A stretch of 64,000 nucleotides of DNA, from NCBI RefSeq assembly GCF_902459535.1, contig NZ_LR699554.1, positions 1,302,001-1,366,000 on the forward strand, in the 5' to 3' direction. The position numbers and the translations under genes were made by a program. The notes under the pieces were generated by a model that saw nothing but the letters and a program-made list of their open reading frames with translations, had not been told where the DNA came from and did no database searches. The stretch is from Paraburkholderia dioscoreae. GTDB taxonomy: Bacteria; Pseudomonadota; Gammaproteobacteria; Burkholderiales; Burkholderiaceae. This document shows, one piece after another, positions 24,504 through 33,306 of the stretch (positions are counted from its first letter, which is position 1; each line of letters starts with the position of its first letter).

Positions 24504-26216
24504 ATGGCCCGCATTGTTCCCGACGACTGGAAAAGCCTTGCCGCCACCGGCGCGGCGGCCCGCGAGCGCGAAACGCTGGCGTTGCTGGAAGAAGCGCTTC
24601 CCGAGGGCTACACCGTCTATCACGGCGTGCACTGGACACGTCTGAACCAGAACTTCTCGGTGTTCGGCGAAGCGGATTTCGTGATCGTCAGCCCGGCCGG
24701 GCGCGTGATGATCGTCGAACAGAAAACCGGCTTCCTGCGCGAAACGCCGAAGGGACTGGTCAAGGTTTATCTGCAGACCGAGCGCAACGTGGCGATCGCG
24801 CTCGCGCACACCGTCGAAAGTCTGCACCGGCGCTTTACCGCGGCGTTCGGCGCGGGCACGTATTTCATCGAGGAACTGCTGTATTGCCCCGATCACGTCG
24901 TCAAGGACACGGCGATTGCCGGCGTGAGTCCCGCCCGGATCGTCGACGCGACGCGCAAGGACCGGCTCGCGGCAATTATCCGCGAAGCCTTGCCGGCCGA
25001 TGAGCCGCGCCTTGCCAGCGCGCCGAAAATCCACCATTTTTTCGCCGACGAGCTGGCGCTCACGCCCGACGCCAGCGCGCTGCTCGGGCAGGCGGGCACG
25101 CTCGTCACGCGCCTGGCAGGCGGTCTCGCGACGTGGGCAAGGCGGCTCGAATTCTCGCCGTTCCGGCTGCGCGTGATCGGCACGGCCGGCTCGGGCAAGA
25201 CGCAACTCGCGGTGCAGGTCATGAAAGACGCGGTGGCGCGCGGCCAGCAGCCGTTATACGTGTGCTTCAACCGGCCGTTGGCGGATCACATCGCACGCGT
25301 CGCGCCGCCCGAAGCGAAGGTGGCCAACTATCACCAGCTATGCGACTGGATCGCGCGCGACGCGGGCCGCGAGCCGGATTTCCAGGCGGGCGGCGTGTCG
25401 CCCAATGGGACTTCCCTCGCGGCGTTCGATCAGCTCGAAACGATTTTTGCGGAAACACCGATCGGTCCGCGCTGGCAATTCGACGTGCTGATCGTGGACG
25501 AAGGCCAGGATTTCCAGCAGCCGTGGGTCACCGCACTCGAGCGCCTGTTACGTCCAGGCGCCGCGTGGTGGTGGCTCGAAGACCCGCTGCAGAATCTGTA
25601 TATGCGTGAACCGGTCGCGCTGCCCGGTTGGACCACGCTGACGGAAACCACGAACTATCGCAGCCCGCGTGACATTCTCGATTATGTGCGCGACGTGGTC
25701 GGCGCCCCGGTGCCGGTCGCCGCGGCGATCGCGTCAGGCAGCCCGTTCGACGGCTCCGATATTTCGCTCTCCGTGTACGACGAAGCCAGTGCAGCCGAAG
25801 GCAGCATCGAGGCGACCAAGCGCGCGATCACCCAGGCGCTCTCGCTCGGCTTTCGCAAGCAGGACATCGTCGTGCTGTCGTTTCGCGGCCGCGAAGGCTC
25901 GGCGATGACCGCGCTGGATCACCTCGGGCCGCATCGGCTGCGCAGTTTCACGGGCAAGTACGATATGTTCGGCAACCCGGAGTACCGCGAAGGGGACGTG
26001 CTGTTCGAGTCGATCTACCGCTTCAAGGGGCAGGCGGCGCCGTGCGTGATTTTCACCGAGGTCGACTTCGAGACCTTCGACGAACGCATCGCGCGCAAGC
26101 TGTTCGTCGGCGCCACGCGCGCGACGATGAAACTGATTGTCGTCGCGTCGCAGCGGGCCGCGCGGCATCTGCATTTGCGCGGCGGCAAGGAGATCAGGGA
26201 AGCGAAAGAAGCGTAG
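24504..26216 (+). CDS. NERD-domain superfamily 1 DNA helicase-like protein
   Basis: A 570-residue protein that joins a nuclease-related domain to a UvrD/PIF-like SF1 ATPase. NERD-like residues are GEADF (55-59) and VEQKTG (71-76), the PD-(D/E)xK pattern. The ATPase has Walker A GTAGSGKT (226-233) and Walker B DEGQD (332-336), and a C-terminal YRFKGQAAPCVIFTEVD and VGATRAT helicase motif V/VI region. ATG 24504 is used because GAGG lies 7 bases upstream, while the ATG at 24474 overlaps a -10-like TACAAT (24470-24475). Function is likely in DNA repair or nucleic-acid defence, but no partner gene proves either. The next gene is convergent, so it is monocistronic. Confidence 0.82.
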   Translation: MARIVPDDWKSLAATGAAARERETLALLEEALPEGYTVYHGVHWTRLNQNFSVFGEADFVIVSPAGRVMIVEQKTGFLRETPKGLVKVYLQTERNVAIALAHTVESLHRRFTAAFGAGTYFIEELLYCPDHVVKDTAIAGVSPARIVDATRKDRLAAIIREALPADEPRLASAPKIHHFFADELALTPDASALLGQAGTLVTRLAGGLATWARRLEFSPFRLRVIGTAGSGKTQLAVQVMKDAVARGQQPLYVCFNRPLADHIARVAPPEAKVANYHQLCDWIARDAGREPDFQAGGVSPNGTSLAAFDQLETIFAETPIGPRWQFDVLIVDEGQDFQQPWVTALERLLRPGAAWWWLEDPLQNLYMREPVALPGWTTLTETTNYRSPRDILDYVRDVVGAPVPVAAAIASGSPFDGSDISLSVYDEASAAEGSIEATKRAITQALSLGFRKQDIVVLSFRGREGSAMTALDHLGPHRLRSFTGKYDMFGNPEYREGDVLFESIYRFKGQAAPCVIFTEVDFETFDERIARKLFVGATRATMKLIVVASQRAARHLHLRGGKEIREAKEA

Positions 26217-26245
26217 GGCCCGGACGCTTCAGACACCCCGGACGC

Positions 26246-27193
26246 TCAGGTCCACGCACGCGCGCCGACCAGCATGCCGGTTTGCGTATGCGCGTCCCAC
26301 CAGATCACGCGCAGCAGCGGTGCCTGCTGGGCGATCAGCAACGCCTGCACCGGATCGCTCTCGATGAAATGCGTGACGCCGCCGCGCAATGCGGCCGTGG
26401 CCTTGTGAGCGGCGCTGCCGGCGGGACTTTCGTCGTGCGTGTCGGGCGTGCGCATCGTCAGTTGCAGGTGGCCGAAGCCGTGCCGCGCGAGCCACGCCTC
26501 GGTGCGCGCGCGATCCATCTCCGGCCGGCCGGTGATGATCGTCCGGACCTGCTGCAGGTCGATGCCGGGCAGCACGTCGAACGGCAGCAGGGCATCGCGC
26601 TCGGCGAGCGCGGCGGCCAGATCTTCGTCATAGCGGGCGAGCGGCACGTCGGGCAGCAGAATGCCGTCGAGGTCGATCGCATACGTGGCGTATTCGTGAT
26701 CGTCCGCCATCGCGGGCGCCTTGCCGGCTTCGACGCGCGCCCAGTCTTCGCGATAACGCTCGGTGTAGGCCTGGCGCTCCCACGGAAACAGGGCGAAGTA
26801 GCCGCGCGCGTCGATCGCGTAGTCGGGTTGCGTGCGGCTCAGGTCGTCCACGGCGCCGGTCAGCGTCCTGACCACGAGGCCCTGCTGCTGAAGAAACGCG
26901 ATGCAATCCGTCAGCGTAAAACCGCGCCCCGCGATGTCCTCGCACAGCAGCACGACCGAGCCCGCGGGCGGGATCGGCAGCGTCGAATCCCAGGCGACCG
27001 TGCGCGCCTCGCGATCGTAGCGCAGGAACGCGACCGGCGTGCCGACGGCGTGCGACACCATCAGCGCGAGCGGCGCGCCGCCGCGCAGAATGCCGATCGC
27101 CATCGTGAAGCGCTCGGCCAGCAAGGCGGGTTGCAGCGACTCGATCCAGTGATCGAGTTGTTCGTACGTCAGGGGCAAAACCGGCTTGTTCAT
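26246..27193 (-). CDS. Phosphoribosyltransferase fused to a HAD-like phosphatase domain
   Basis: A 315-residue two-domain protein. The N-terminal half looks like a type I phosphoribosyltransferase: FTMAIGILRGGAPLALMVSH forms the core strand, and LCEDIAGRGFTLTD (83-96) matches the PRPP-binding loop, with acidic pair E85-D86. The C-terminal half has HAD features: AIDLDG (172-177) supplies the nucleophile Asp174 and acid/base Asp176, and TGRPEMDR (221-228) the second HAD motif. A nucleobase or nucleotide salvage or damage-control role is possible. Both active sites seem intact. The fusion is uncommon to my knowledge; the substrate is unknown. It converges on the NERD helicase gene with 29 bases between. 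Confidence 0.75.
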   Translation of the reverse strand: MNKPVLPLTYEQLDHWIESLQPALLAERFTMAIGILRGGAPLALMVSHAVGTPVAFLRYDREARTVAWDSTLPIPPAGSVVLLCEDIAGRGFTLTDCIAFLQQQGLVVRTLTGAVDDLSRTQPDYAIDARGYFALFPWERQAYTERYREDWARVEAGKAPAMADDHEYATYAIDLDGILLPDVPLARYDEDLAAALAERDALLPFDVLPGIDLQQVRTIITGRPEMDRARTEAWLARHGFGHLQLTMRTPDTHDESPAGSAAHKATAALRGGVTHFIESDPVQALLIAQQAPLLRVIWWDAHTQTGMLVGARAWT

Positions 27194-27423
27194 GACTCGT
27201 TGGGCGGCGCGTGGCGCGTGTGGGGCGAGTTTCTCTGGCGCGGGAGCGGCTTGCGGTGCTCGCGCGGCCGCGGCTCCTCGTTTTTGAGACAGAGAATTTT
27301 GGCGATATTATGCATGCGGTTCAAAGATCGCGTCGGGGGCAACGGGTGGCGGGCGCGGCGACAGATCGGACCGGGGACTGTCCGGCCACCCACAGCAAGA
27401 TAGACAACGGAATAAAAAAGCAG

Positions 27424-27954
27424 ATGACCAAGTTGACCGCAGCGGTGAATGGCAGGAAACATGCAATCTGGGCCGCGGGCCTCGTTCTCTCACTGGCCGC
27501 ATGGAGCGCGCTAGCCCAGTCGGATCCTCCACCTTTATCGCTCGACGTGCGCGGCAAGATCGGCAAGACTACCGATGCGTCGCACCAGACGTACCATTTC
27601 ACCGAGGCTCAACTGCTCGCACTGCCGGTCCATACGATTACGACCGCGACCACCTGGACGCCGCGCTCCACCTTCACAGGACCGCTGCTGGCGGATATTC
27701 TGAAGACGGTCGGTGCGTCTGGCAGCCAGATCGAAATCCACACGCTCGACGACTACACGTACACCATTCCGGTGTCGGACGGCGATCGTTATGGCGTGAT
27801 CGTCGCATACAGCATGAACGGCCGGCGTCTGAAGATCAGCGACTTCGGGCCGCTGTTCCTCATCTACCCGCGCGATGCGTTCCCCGATGAACTCACGGGC
27901 GCCTCGGGCGATTCGAAATTCGTATGGCAGATCAAGGCCCTCATCGTCAGATAG
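27424..27954 (+). CDS. Periplasmic SUOX-fold-like protein lacking cysteine
   Basis: A 176-residue secreted protein. A signal peptide (residues 1-32, ending SALAQ) precedes a domain resembling the molybdopterin-binding oxidoreductase fold (PF00174-like): FTEAQLLALPVHTITTATTW, then FTGPLLADILKTVGA and SDGDRYGVIVAYSMNGRRL. True sulfite-oxidase-type enzymes ligate molybdenum with a conserved Cys, but this mature protein contains no cysteine at all, so catalysis with molybdopterin is unlikely. The gene overlaps the following hybrid kinase gene by 31 bases, which argues that the two products act together, perhaps with this protein as a periplasmic sensor. ATG 27424 is preferred since the signal peptide begins there. 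Confidence 0.8.
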   Translation: MTKLTAAVNGRKHAIWAAGLVLSLAAWSALAQSDPPPLSLDVRGKIGKTTDASHQTYHFTEAQLLALPVHTITTATTWTPRSTFTGPLLADILKTVGASGSQIEIHTLDDYTYTIPVSDGDRYGVIVAYSMNGRRLKISDFGPLFLIYPRDAFPDELTGASGDSKFVWQIKALIVR

Positions 27955-29765
27955 TGCGCCGTCCGTGGCGCCGAGTCCTCTACGTGCTGATCTGGCTGAC
28001 CGCGCTCGCGGCGCCGGCCGGCGCGATCGGCTACCTGTTGTACGCGAATCTGCTCAACCCGCGCGCCACCGAGCAGTTGACCGGTTCCTACGACGGCTTC
28101 TACTGGGACGCCGCGCAGTTGCAAATCGCGTACGCGCGTTTCGAGAATCAGCTGCTGCTGTATCAATCGGGCGGCGACGACGACTATCAGCGGCTGATGC
28201 TGCGTTACCAGTTGCTGCAATCGAAACTCCACGTGATGGCGGGCTCGACGCGCCGGCTGACCACGCAGCTCTCGCTGCTGCAAAGACAAATGGACGAAAT
28301 CCATTCGCTCGACCGGTTGCTGGGCGGTATCGGACCTGAAGTCGATGCGTTGCCGAAGGACCGCGGCGAGGCCAATCGGATCGTCGCGCAACTGCGCGAG
28401 CACTGGAACGAGGTCAACGATCTCGCGCTGAGCCGGCGCTTTGCCGACGTCGCCGACCGCGAAGCGATGAACCGCGATTTCATCGACAAGCGCCGCATGC
28501 TGTTCGCCGGCGGTCTGTTGCTGCTGTTGCTGTCGGCGGCGGCGACGCTGTTGCTTGTATTGAACGGGCGGCGCCGCACGCGCCTGATGCGTCAGCAACA
28601 CGCGGCGCTCGAAGCCGAGCACCAGGCGAGCCGCGCGGCGCGCGAGGCCAGTCACGCCAAGGACGCGTTTCTCGGCATGATCAGTCACGAGCTGCGCACG
28701 CCGTTGCACGCCATCGTGTCGTCGATCGAATTGCTGGGCTTCAACTATCACTCCGAGGCGGACCGCAAGGTGATCCAGCGGCTCGAAACCGCGGCGCGGC
28801 ATCTGGAAGCGCAGATGAAAGACCTGACCGACTATGCGCGCCTCGGCGCCGGCAAGCTTGAATTGCGTCACGAACATTTCGAGCCGCGCGAGCTGCTCGC
28901 GTCGATCGTCGACGAACATGCGATGTCCGCCGCCGCGCGCGGTCTGCGGCTCGAAAGCGAGGCGAGCGGTGTGGGCGGCCTGGTCGATTCCGATCCGCAC
29001 CGGATTCGCCAGATCGTCAACAACCTCGTTACCAACGCGATCCGTTACACCGAGACCGGCACCGTGCGGGTGCTGTTGCGGCAGCGGCCGGCGCTGCTGA
29101 CCTTCGTGGTCAGCGACACGGGGCCGGGCGTGCCGCATGCGCAGATTCCGCTCATCTTCCAGGAGTTCACCCAACTGGACGCATCGCGCACGCGCCGCTT
29201 CGAAGGCGCTGGGATGGGGCTGACGATCGTGCAGGGGCTCGTCAAACTGTTCGGCGGCACCGTCGAGGTGGCGAGCAAGGTGGGCGAGGGCACGACGTTC
29301 ACCGTCACCATTCCGGTCACGCCGGTCGCCGCCGCGCAGCCGCAGGACGTGGCGGCGCGCACCGAGCCTGGCGGTGCGCGTCCGTGCGTGCTGATCGTGG
29401 ACGACAACCGCCTGATTCGCGAGTCGCTCAGCGAAATGGTCGCGTATATGGATTTCGATGCGCACGCCGTCGCCAATGCCGACGACGCCCTCGCCTGGCT
29501 CGACGCGCGCCGCTGCGACGTGGTGTTGCTCGATCTGCATATGCCCGGGCGCGACGGCTATACGTTTCTCGCGGACTTCGCCGCGCGCGGCGGGCCGTCC
29601 GCGGGCGTGCCGGTGATCGTGGTCAGCGCGTATGCGCCGGACGAGGGAACGGAGGACGGCGCCGGCTCGCAGCAGCCCTTTTTCGATGCGCTATTGAAGC
29701 CGGTCCATTACGAGGAACTTCGCAGCGCGTTGCAGCGGGCTCTGGCTTCGCGGCACACGGTGTGA
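27924..29765 (+). CDS. Hybrid sensor histidine kinase
   Basis: A 613-residue membrane kinase. Two transmembrane helices (about 19-41 and 193-213) flank a periplasmic sensor of about 150 residues, mostly helical, with no named domain. Next come a HisKA domain with FLGMISHELRTPLH (His255), an HATPase domain with N-box NNLVTNAIRYT (366-376), G-boxes DTGPGVP and GAGMGLTIV, and a C-terminal receiver with acceptor Asp537 in LLDLHMPGRDG. The start codon lies inside the preceding gene (31-base overlap). The only obvious partner is the convergent BetR-receiver gene, 18 bases away. The signal may come through the periplasmic protein encoded just before; that is inference. Confidence 0.93.
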   Translation: MADQGPHRQIVRRPWRRVLYVLIWLTALAAPAGAIGYLLYANLLNPRATEQLTGSYDGFYWDAAQLQIAYARFENQLLLYQSGGDDDYQRLMLRYQLLQSKLHVMAGSTRRLTTQLSLLQRQMDEIHSLDRLLGGIGPEVDALPKDRGEANRIVAQLREHWNEVNDLALSRRFADVADREAMNRDFIDKRRMLFAGGLLLLLLSAAATLLLVLNGRRRTRLMRQQHAALEAEHQASRAAREASHAKDAFLGMISHELRTPLHAIVSSIELLGFNYHSEADRKVIQRLETAARHLEAQMKDLTDYARLGAGKLELRHEHFEPRELLASIVDEHAMSAAARGLRLESEASGVGGLVDSDPHRIRQIVNNLVTNAIRYTETGTVRVLLRQRPALLTFVVSDTGPGVPHAQIPLIFQEFTQLDASRTRRFEGAGMGLTIVQGLVKLFGGTVEVASKVGEGTTFTVTIPVTPVAAAQPQDVAARTEPGGARPCVLIVDDNRLIRESLSEMVAYMDFDAHAVANADDALAWLDARRCDVVLLDLHMPGRDGYTFLADFAARGGPSAGVPVIVVSAYAPDEGTEDGAGSQQPFFDALLKPVHYEELRSALQRALASRHTV

Positions 29766-29783
29766 TGCGAAGAAGACCGCTGC

Positions 29784-30638
29784 TTACGGCCGGTTCAACC
29801 GCTTCGACAGATCGGCCACCAGAATCGCCATGCGCGCAGGCTTTTCATAGCACGCGACGTCGTAATTGCGGATCACCTGGCTGATCTCCGATTCGCTGGC
29901 CTTGCCAGTCAGCAATTCGCCGGTCAGCACGAAAATCGGCGCGTCCGGGTTTTCCGAGGCGCGCACTGCGCGAATCGCGGCCGCCGAGGTTTGCGAGCCG
30001 AACAGCCAGTCGATCACGATACCGTCGAACACCTGGGTTTGCAGTTGTTCGGCAAAGGCCGCCAGCCCATAGATCGCCACCGCCGCGAAGCCGCTGCGCT
30101 CCAGATAGTCGCGCAGGTTGTCGGCGCTCGCCTGATCGTCGTCGACCACGGCGATGGTCGGCTTGTCGGTTTCGGCGCGGCGCGGATAGATCTCGATCTT
30201 GTGAACTTCGTATGCGCTTTGGTAAAGCGTGCCGTCATGACGCGCCACACGCCATTGCCCGAGCCTGGAATACGCGACGAATTCGGGGCGGCTGCCCGCC
30301 TCGAGCGCGGCGCCGACCCAGGCCGTGCAGGCCAGTTCGATTGCGCCGATGCAGAACACGGCTTCCTGGGCGATCGCGCCGACCATGCCCGGATCGAGCG
30401 ATTGCGCGCCGAACAGCTGGGCGGCCGGCTCGCCGAACACCTCGGCAACCTTCTTGATCTGCGAGAGGGTCCACGGGCTGTTGCCGCGCAGCTTGCGGTG
30501 CCCCTGTGAAAAACTCAGGTCGAGAATACGGCACAGCTCCGTGGTCTGCTGGCGCTTGCCGATTCCGTGCCGGCTCATCAACTCGCGCACGCGCTCGGCG
30601 ACTGCGATGGAGTCAGGTGAGTGTGTTTCGTTGGCCAT
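29784..30638 (-). CDS. BetR-type HTH protein with C-terminal receiver domain
   Basis: A 284-residue regulator with reversed order from most response regulators: DNA-binding first, receiver last. Residues 10-80 resemble the BetR HTH domain (ELCRILDLSFSQGHRKLRGN, then SPWTLSQIKKVAEVFGEPAA). A middle section (85-150) has no assignment. The receiver (160-280) has the acidic triad DDD (166-168), acceptor Asp210 in GIVIDWLFG, Thr/Lys positions in FVLTGEL and CYEKP. The gene is convergent with the hybrid kinase gene, an arrangement that favours a kinase/regulator pair without sharing a promoter. Its target genes are unknown. Confidence 0.85.
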   Translation of the reverse strand: MANETHSPDSIAVAERVRELMSRHGIGKRQQTTELCRILDLSFSQGHRKLRGNSPWTLSQIKKVAEVFGEPAAQLFGAQSLDPGMVGAIAQEAVFCIGAIELACTAWVGAALEAGSRPEFVAYSRLGQWRVARHDGTLYQSAYEVHKIEIYPRRAETDKPTIAVVDDDQASADNLRDYLERSGFAAVAIYGLAAFAEQLQTQVFDGIVIDWLFGSQTSAAAIRAVRASENPDAPIFVLTGELLTGKASESEISQVIRNYDVACYEKPARMAILVADLSKRLNRP

Positions 30639-31208
30639 ACTGCGTGAGAATCCGCCGTCTTAAAGGGTACTGGGGAGTGCGATACGACAGGCGCGACACG
30701 GCCATGCACATTCGATGCGCATTGACGCGGTTACGCAGGGGACAGCAAATGTACCGTAAAAAGTATCGCAGTCTGTAGTTTTGTTGATCGCCGCCAAGCC
30801 CGTTGGTGCAAGAGTCGGAACGGACCGGTTCGGCGATTTTTTTATGCATTTAGCATGAGTCGTATTTTACCGATGAAACCGCGCCGCATCGGCAGAGAAA
30901 TATCTCTGGCGTGGCGAACGGCCCGGAATGCCTGGCCGGCGGGCATGGCGGCGAGCCTCGCCGCCATGCTCTTCAGGCCTTGAAAATCCGCTCGGCGACC
31001 TTGGCCGAAGCCCGCTCGGGCGCTTTCGCCGAAACCCGCTCGGTCGAGCCGGGCGTCCGGCCGATCAGCCGTTGGCCCCCGCTCTGCCTGACGAATAGAC
31101 GGTGCATCATTCGCTTCCATACGCCGGCGCCAGCCTCGAGCACTACGGCATTGCGAACAGCCGGGCCGCCTGCGAAGATTATGCCCACACTTAAAACCTG
31201 CCAGTCCG
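30639..31208. other. Intergenic region with a large palindrome
   Basis: These 570 bases lie between two divergent genes. At 30944-30970, an 11-bp perfect stem (GCATGGCGGCG and its complement) closes a 5-base loop; extra pairing within the loop makes almost the whole 27 bases symmetric. Two copies of GCCGAAnCCCGCTCGG occur at 31005-31020 and 31029-31044, in 24-base phase. A minus-strand frame of 71 codons (30973-31188) ends at the palindrome, but has no ribosome site or known relatives and is not called a gene. The segment 30770-30880 is AT-richer and probably contains the promoter region of the BetR-receiver gene. Confidence 0.5.
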
Positions 31209-32549
31209 ATGACCACCACTTACCCGCTGCACGCGAACTTCACGCCCGCTGACCAGGTGTTCCCGAAACATGCCGACGTGGTGATTGCCGGCGCCGGCAT
31301 CATGGGCTGCGCGGCCGCCTACTATCTGGCGCGCCGCGGGCTCTCGGTGGTGGTGCTCGACAAATCGCGGATTGCCGGGCAGCAGTCGTCGCGGGCGTGG
31401 GGATTCGTGCGCCAGCAGGGCCGTGAAGCCGCCGAAGTGCCGCTGATGATGGCGGGCATCAAGCTGTGGGAAAAACTCGAAAGCGAGCTGAATTTCGACC
31501 TCGAATGGCGTCAGGGGGGCTGTCTCTACGTGGCGACCGGCGAAGAAGACTGGAGCTCGTTCCAGCAATGGATGGACGTCGCGCGCCAGCACGGGCTCGA
31601 TACGCGCACGCTCGACCGCAGGCAGATCGACACGGTCGTGACCGGCATGCAAGGCCCGGCGCTCGGCGGCCTCTACACCCCGAGCGACGGTCAGGCGGAG
31701 CCGCGCCGCGCCGCGGCCGCCTTCGCGGCGCGGGCGGCCGGGGCGGGCGCGCTGTTTTTCGAAGGCTGCGGGGTGATCGGCGTCGAGCGCGCGGGCGGCG
31801 CGATTGCCGGCGTGGTCACCGAGCGCGGCACCCTGCGCACTTCGCGCTTCATTTGCGCGGCCGGCGCGAGCAGTTGGCGTCTGCTCGAAACGCTCGGGCT
31901 CGAACTGCCGCAGCAGGCCGTGCGCGGCACCTGCATGCGCACCAATCCGCTGCCGCGCATCACCGCGTCGACGTTCTGGGGGCACGGTCTGGGCGTGCGG
32001 CAACGCGCGAACGGCGCAATCAATCTGGCCGACGACATGCAGGTCGACGTCGATATGACGCTCGGCCATTTCCGTGCGCTCAAATGGTTTCTGCCGGAGC
32101 TGTGGGCGCAGCGCGAGAAATTCAGCTTCCATCTGAACGGTGCGTGTCTGCGCGATCTGCGCGACCGTTTGCCGGGCGGCGTGCTGAAAAACGAACGTGT
32201 GCTGCATCCGCGCGATCCGCATCCGCAGCCGAACGAGCGCCACGCGCCGCATGCGCTGAAAAAACTGCGCGCCCTGTTTCCCGCGTTGAAAGACGCGCAG
32301 GTGGTCGAATCGTGGGCCGGTCTGATCGACGTGCTGCCCGACGGCATTCCGGTGATCGACGCGCCACCGCAGGTCAGCGGTCTGACGATCGCGACCGGCT
32401 TTTGCGGCCACGGGTTCGCGATGGGACCGATTGTCGGCAAACTGCTCGCGGAACTGAACGATGGCGGCGAGGCGTCGCTCGATCTGTCGGCGTTCCGCTT
32501 GCAGCGTTTCTTCGACGGCACGATGCAACGGCCTCGCAGCATGCTGTAA
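31209..32549 (+). CDS. FAD-dependent amino-acid oxidase/dehydrogenase (DAO family)
   Basis: A 446-residue flavoprotein. The Rossmann motif GAGIMG (28-33) lies in VVIAGAGIMGCAAAYYLARR, followed by VVVLDKSRIAGQQSSRAWGF, characteristic of the glycine/D-amino-acid oxidase (DAO) superfamily. C-terminal FAD-contact segments are DGIPVIDAPPQVSGL and GFCGHGFAMGP. It should oxidise a secondary amine or D-amino/imino acid such as sarcosine, proline or hydroxyproline. It heads a set with a C39-like protein 35 bases on and an OCD-family reductase further down. No heterodimer partner genes (2Fe-2S-containing subunits) are present, so it is likely to be a single-subunit enzyme. Exact substrate unknown. Confidence 0.88.
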   Translation: MTTTYPLHANFTPADQVFPKHADVVIAGAGIMGCAAAYYLARRGLSVVVLDKSRIAGQQSSRAWGFVRQQGREAAEVPLMMAGIKLWEKLESELNFDLEWRQGGCLYVATGEEDWSSFQQWMDVARQHGLDTRTLDRRQIDTVVTGMQGPALGGLYTPSDGQAEPRRAAAAFAARAAGAGALFFEGCGVIGVERAGGAIAGVVTERGTLRTSRFICAAGASSWRLLETLGLELPQQAVRGTCMRTNPLPRITASTFWGHGLGVRQRANGAINLADDMQVDVDMTLGHFRALKWFLPELWAQREKFSFHLNGACLRDLRDRLPGGVLKNERVLHPRDPHPQPNERHAPHALKKLRALFPALKDAQVVESWAGLIDVLPDGIPVIDAPPQVSGLTIATGFCGHGFAMGPIVGKLLAELNDGGEASLDLSAFRLQRFFDGTMQRPRSML

Positions 32550-32584
32550 AAAACACCCGTCTCAATCCGCTTAAGGCGCGACCA

Positions 32585-33241
32585 ATGAACCAGCCGATCT
32601 TGCGCCATGCCGGCGTGCCGTACTACACGCAATGGGGCAGCCCCGAATGGGTTGGCCCGATTGTCGAGCAGCACCGCGACCCTTGCGACGATCCTGAATG
32701 GCGGCGTAGCGGCTTCATGAACCCCGAGCGTTACCGCTTCTGGGCTAAACGCCTGTGCGGCCTGACCTGCCTCGAATCCGCGCTCGACTACTGGCGCATC
32801 GGCCACGCGCCGCGCGCCGTCCTGCTCGACGAAGCGCTACGGCATGGCGCGTACCGCATGCGCGAGGACGGCGGTGTCGACGGTTTGATCTACCGGCCGT
32901 TTGCCGATTGGGTGGCCGGCGCATTCGGCTTGCAGGTCGACGTGCTGCCGCAGGCGTTGCTCGAAGAGATGGCCGCGCGGCTGAACGCCGATACGCTGGC
33001 AATCGTCTCCGTGAGCCCCGAGATCCGCTATCCCGACCGGCCGAATCGGCGCCAGGGCGGCCATCTGGTCCTGCTGCACGGACGCGATCGCGACGGCGTA
33101 TGGTTTCACAATCCGTCGGGCATTGCGCCGCATCAGGCGGATGTGTATCTGCCGTTCGAAACCATGACGCGTTTCTACGCGGGGCGCGGCATGACGCTCA
33201 GCATCGCCTCCCAGGCAAGGAGCGATGGGATCGTTCGGTGA
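32585..33241 (+). CDS. C39-like papain-fold protein
   Basis: A 218-residue cytoplasmic protein with the C39-like peptidase pattern. Conserved elements are the N-terminal VPYYTQWGSPEW, the cysteine segment LCGLTCLESALDYW (Cys58 is in the CG.x position of the family, Cys62 is a second candidate), GGHLVLL (His160), and WFHNPSG (Asn176), which can form a Cys-His-Asn triad. ATG 32585 lies 35 bases after the oxidase stop, so it is probably in the same transcript. No signal peptide or ABC transporter domain is present, so it is not a bacteriocin-processing exporter. It may cleave or form amide bonds in the pathway of the oxidase; its substrate is unknown. Confidence 0.78.
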   Translation: MNQPILRHAGVPYYTQWGSPEWVGPIVEQHRDPCDDPEWRRSGFMNPERYRFWAKRLCGLTCLESALDYWRIGHAPRAVLLDEALRHGAYRMREDGGVDGLIYRPFADWVAGAFGLQVDVLPQALLEEMAARLNADTLAIVSVSPEIRYPDRPNRRQGGHLVLLHGRDRDGVWFHNPSGIAPHQADVYLPFETMTRFYAGRGMTLSIASQARSDGIVR

Positions 33242-33306
33242 ACGCAGTGATCAGGCCCGTTTTCTGCTGAGGAGCCTGCACCGACTTCTGCGATACCGGA
33301 GCTGCC

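Noticed and set aside
24504..27193. Two-gene defence system of NERD helicase and PRTase-HAD protein
   Set aside because: The genes are convergent, so they are not an operon, and nothing else marks a defence island.
26042..27403. A 453-codon plus-strand frame across the PRTase-HAD gene
   Set aside because: Arg-rich, no ribosome site, and the opposite strand has clear catalytic motifs.
30973..31188. A 71-codon minus-strand frame ending at the palindrome
   Set aside because: No ribosome site, no relatives known and a basic, repeat-derived composition; kept only as a note on the intergenic region.
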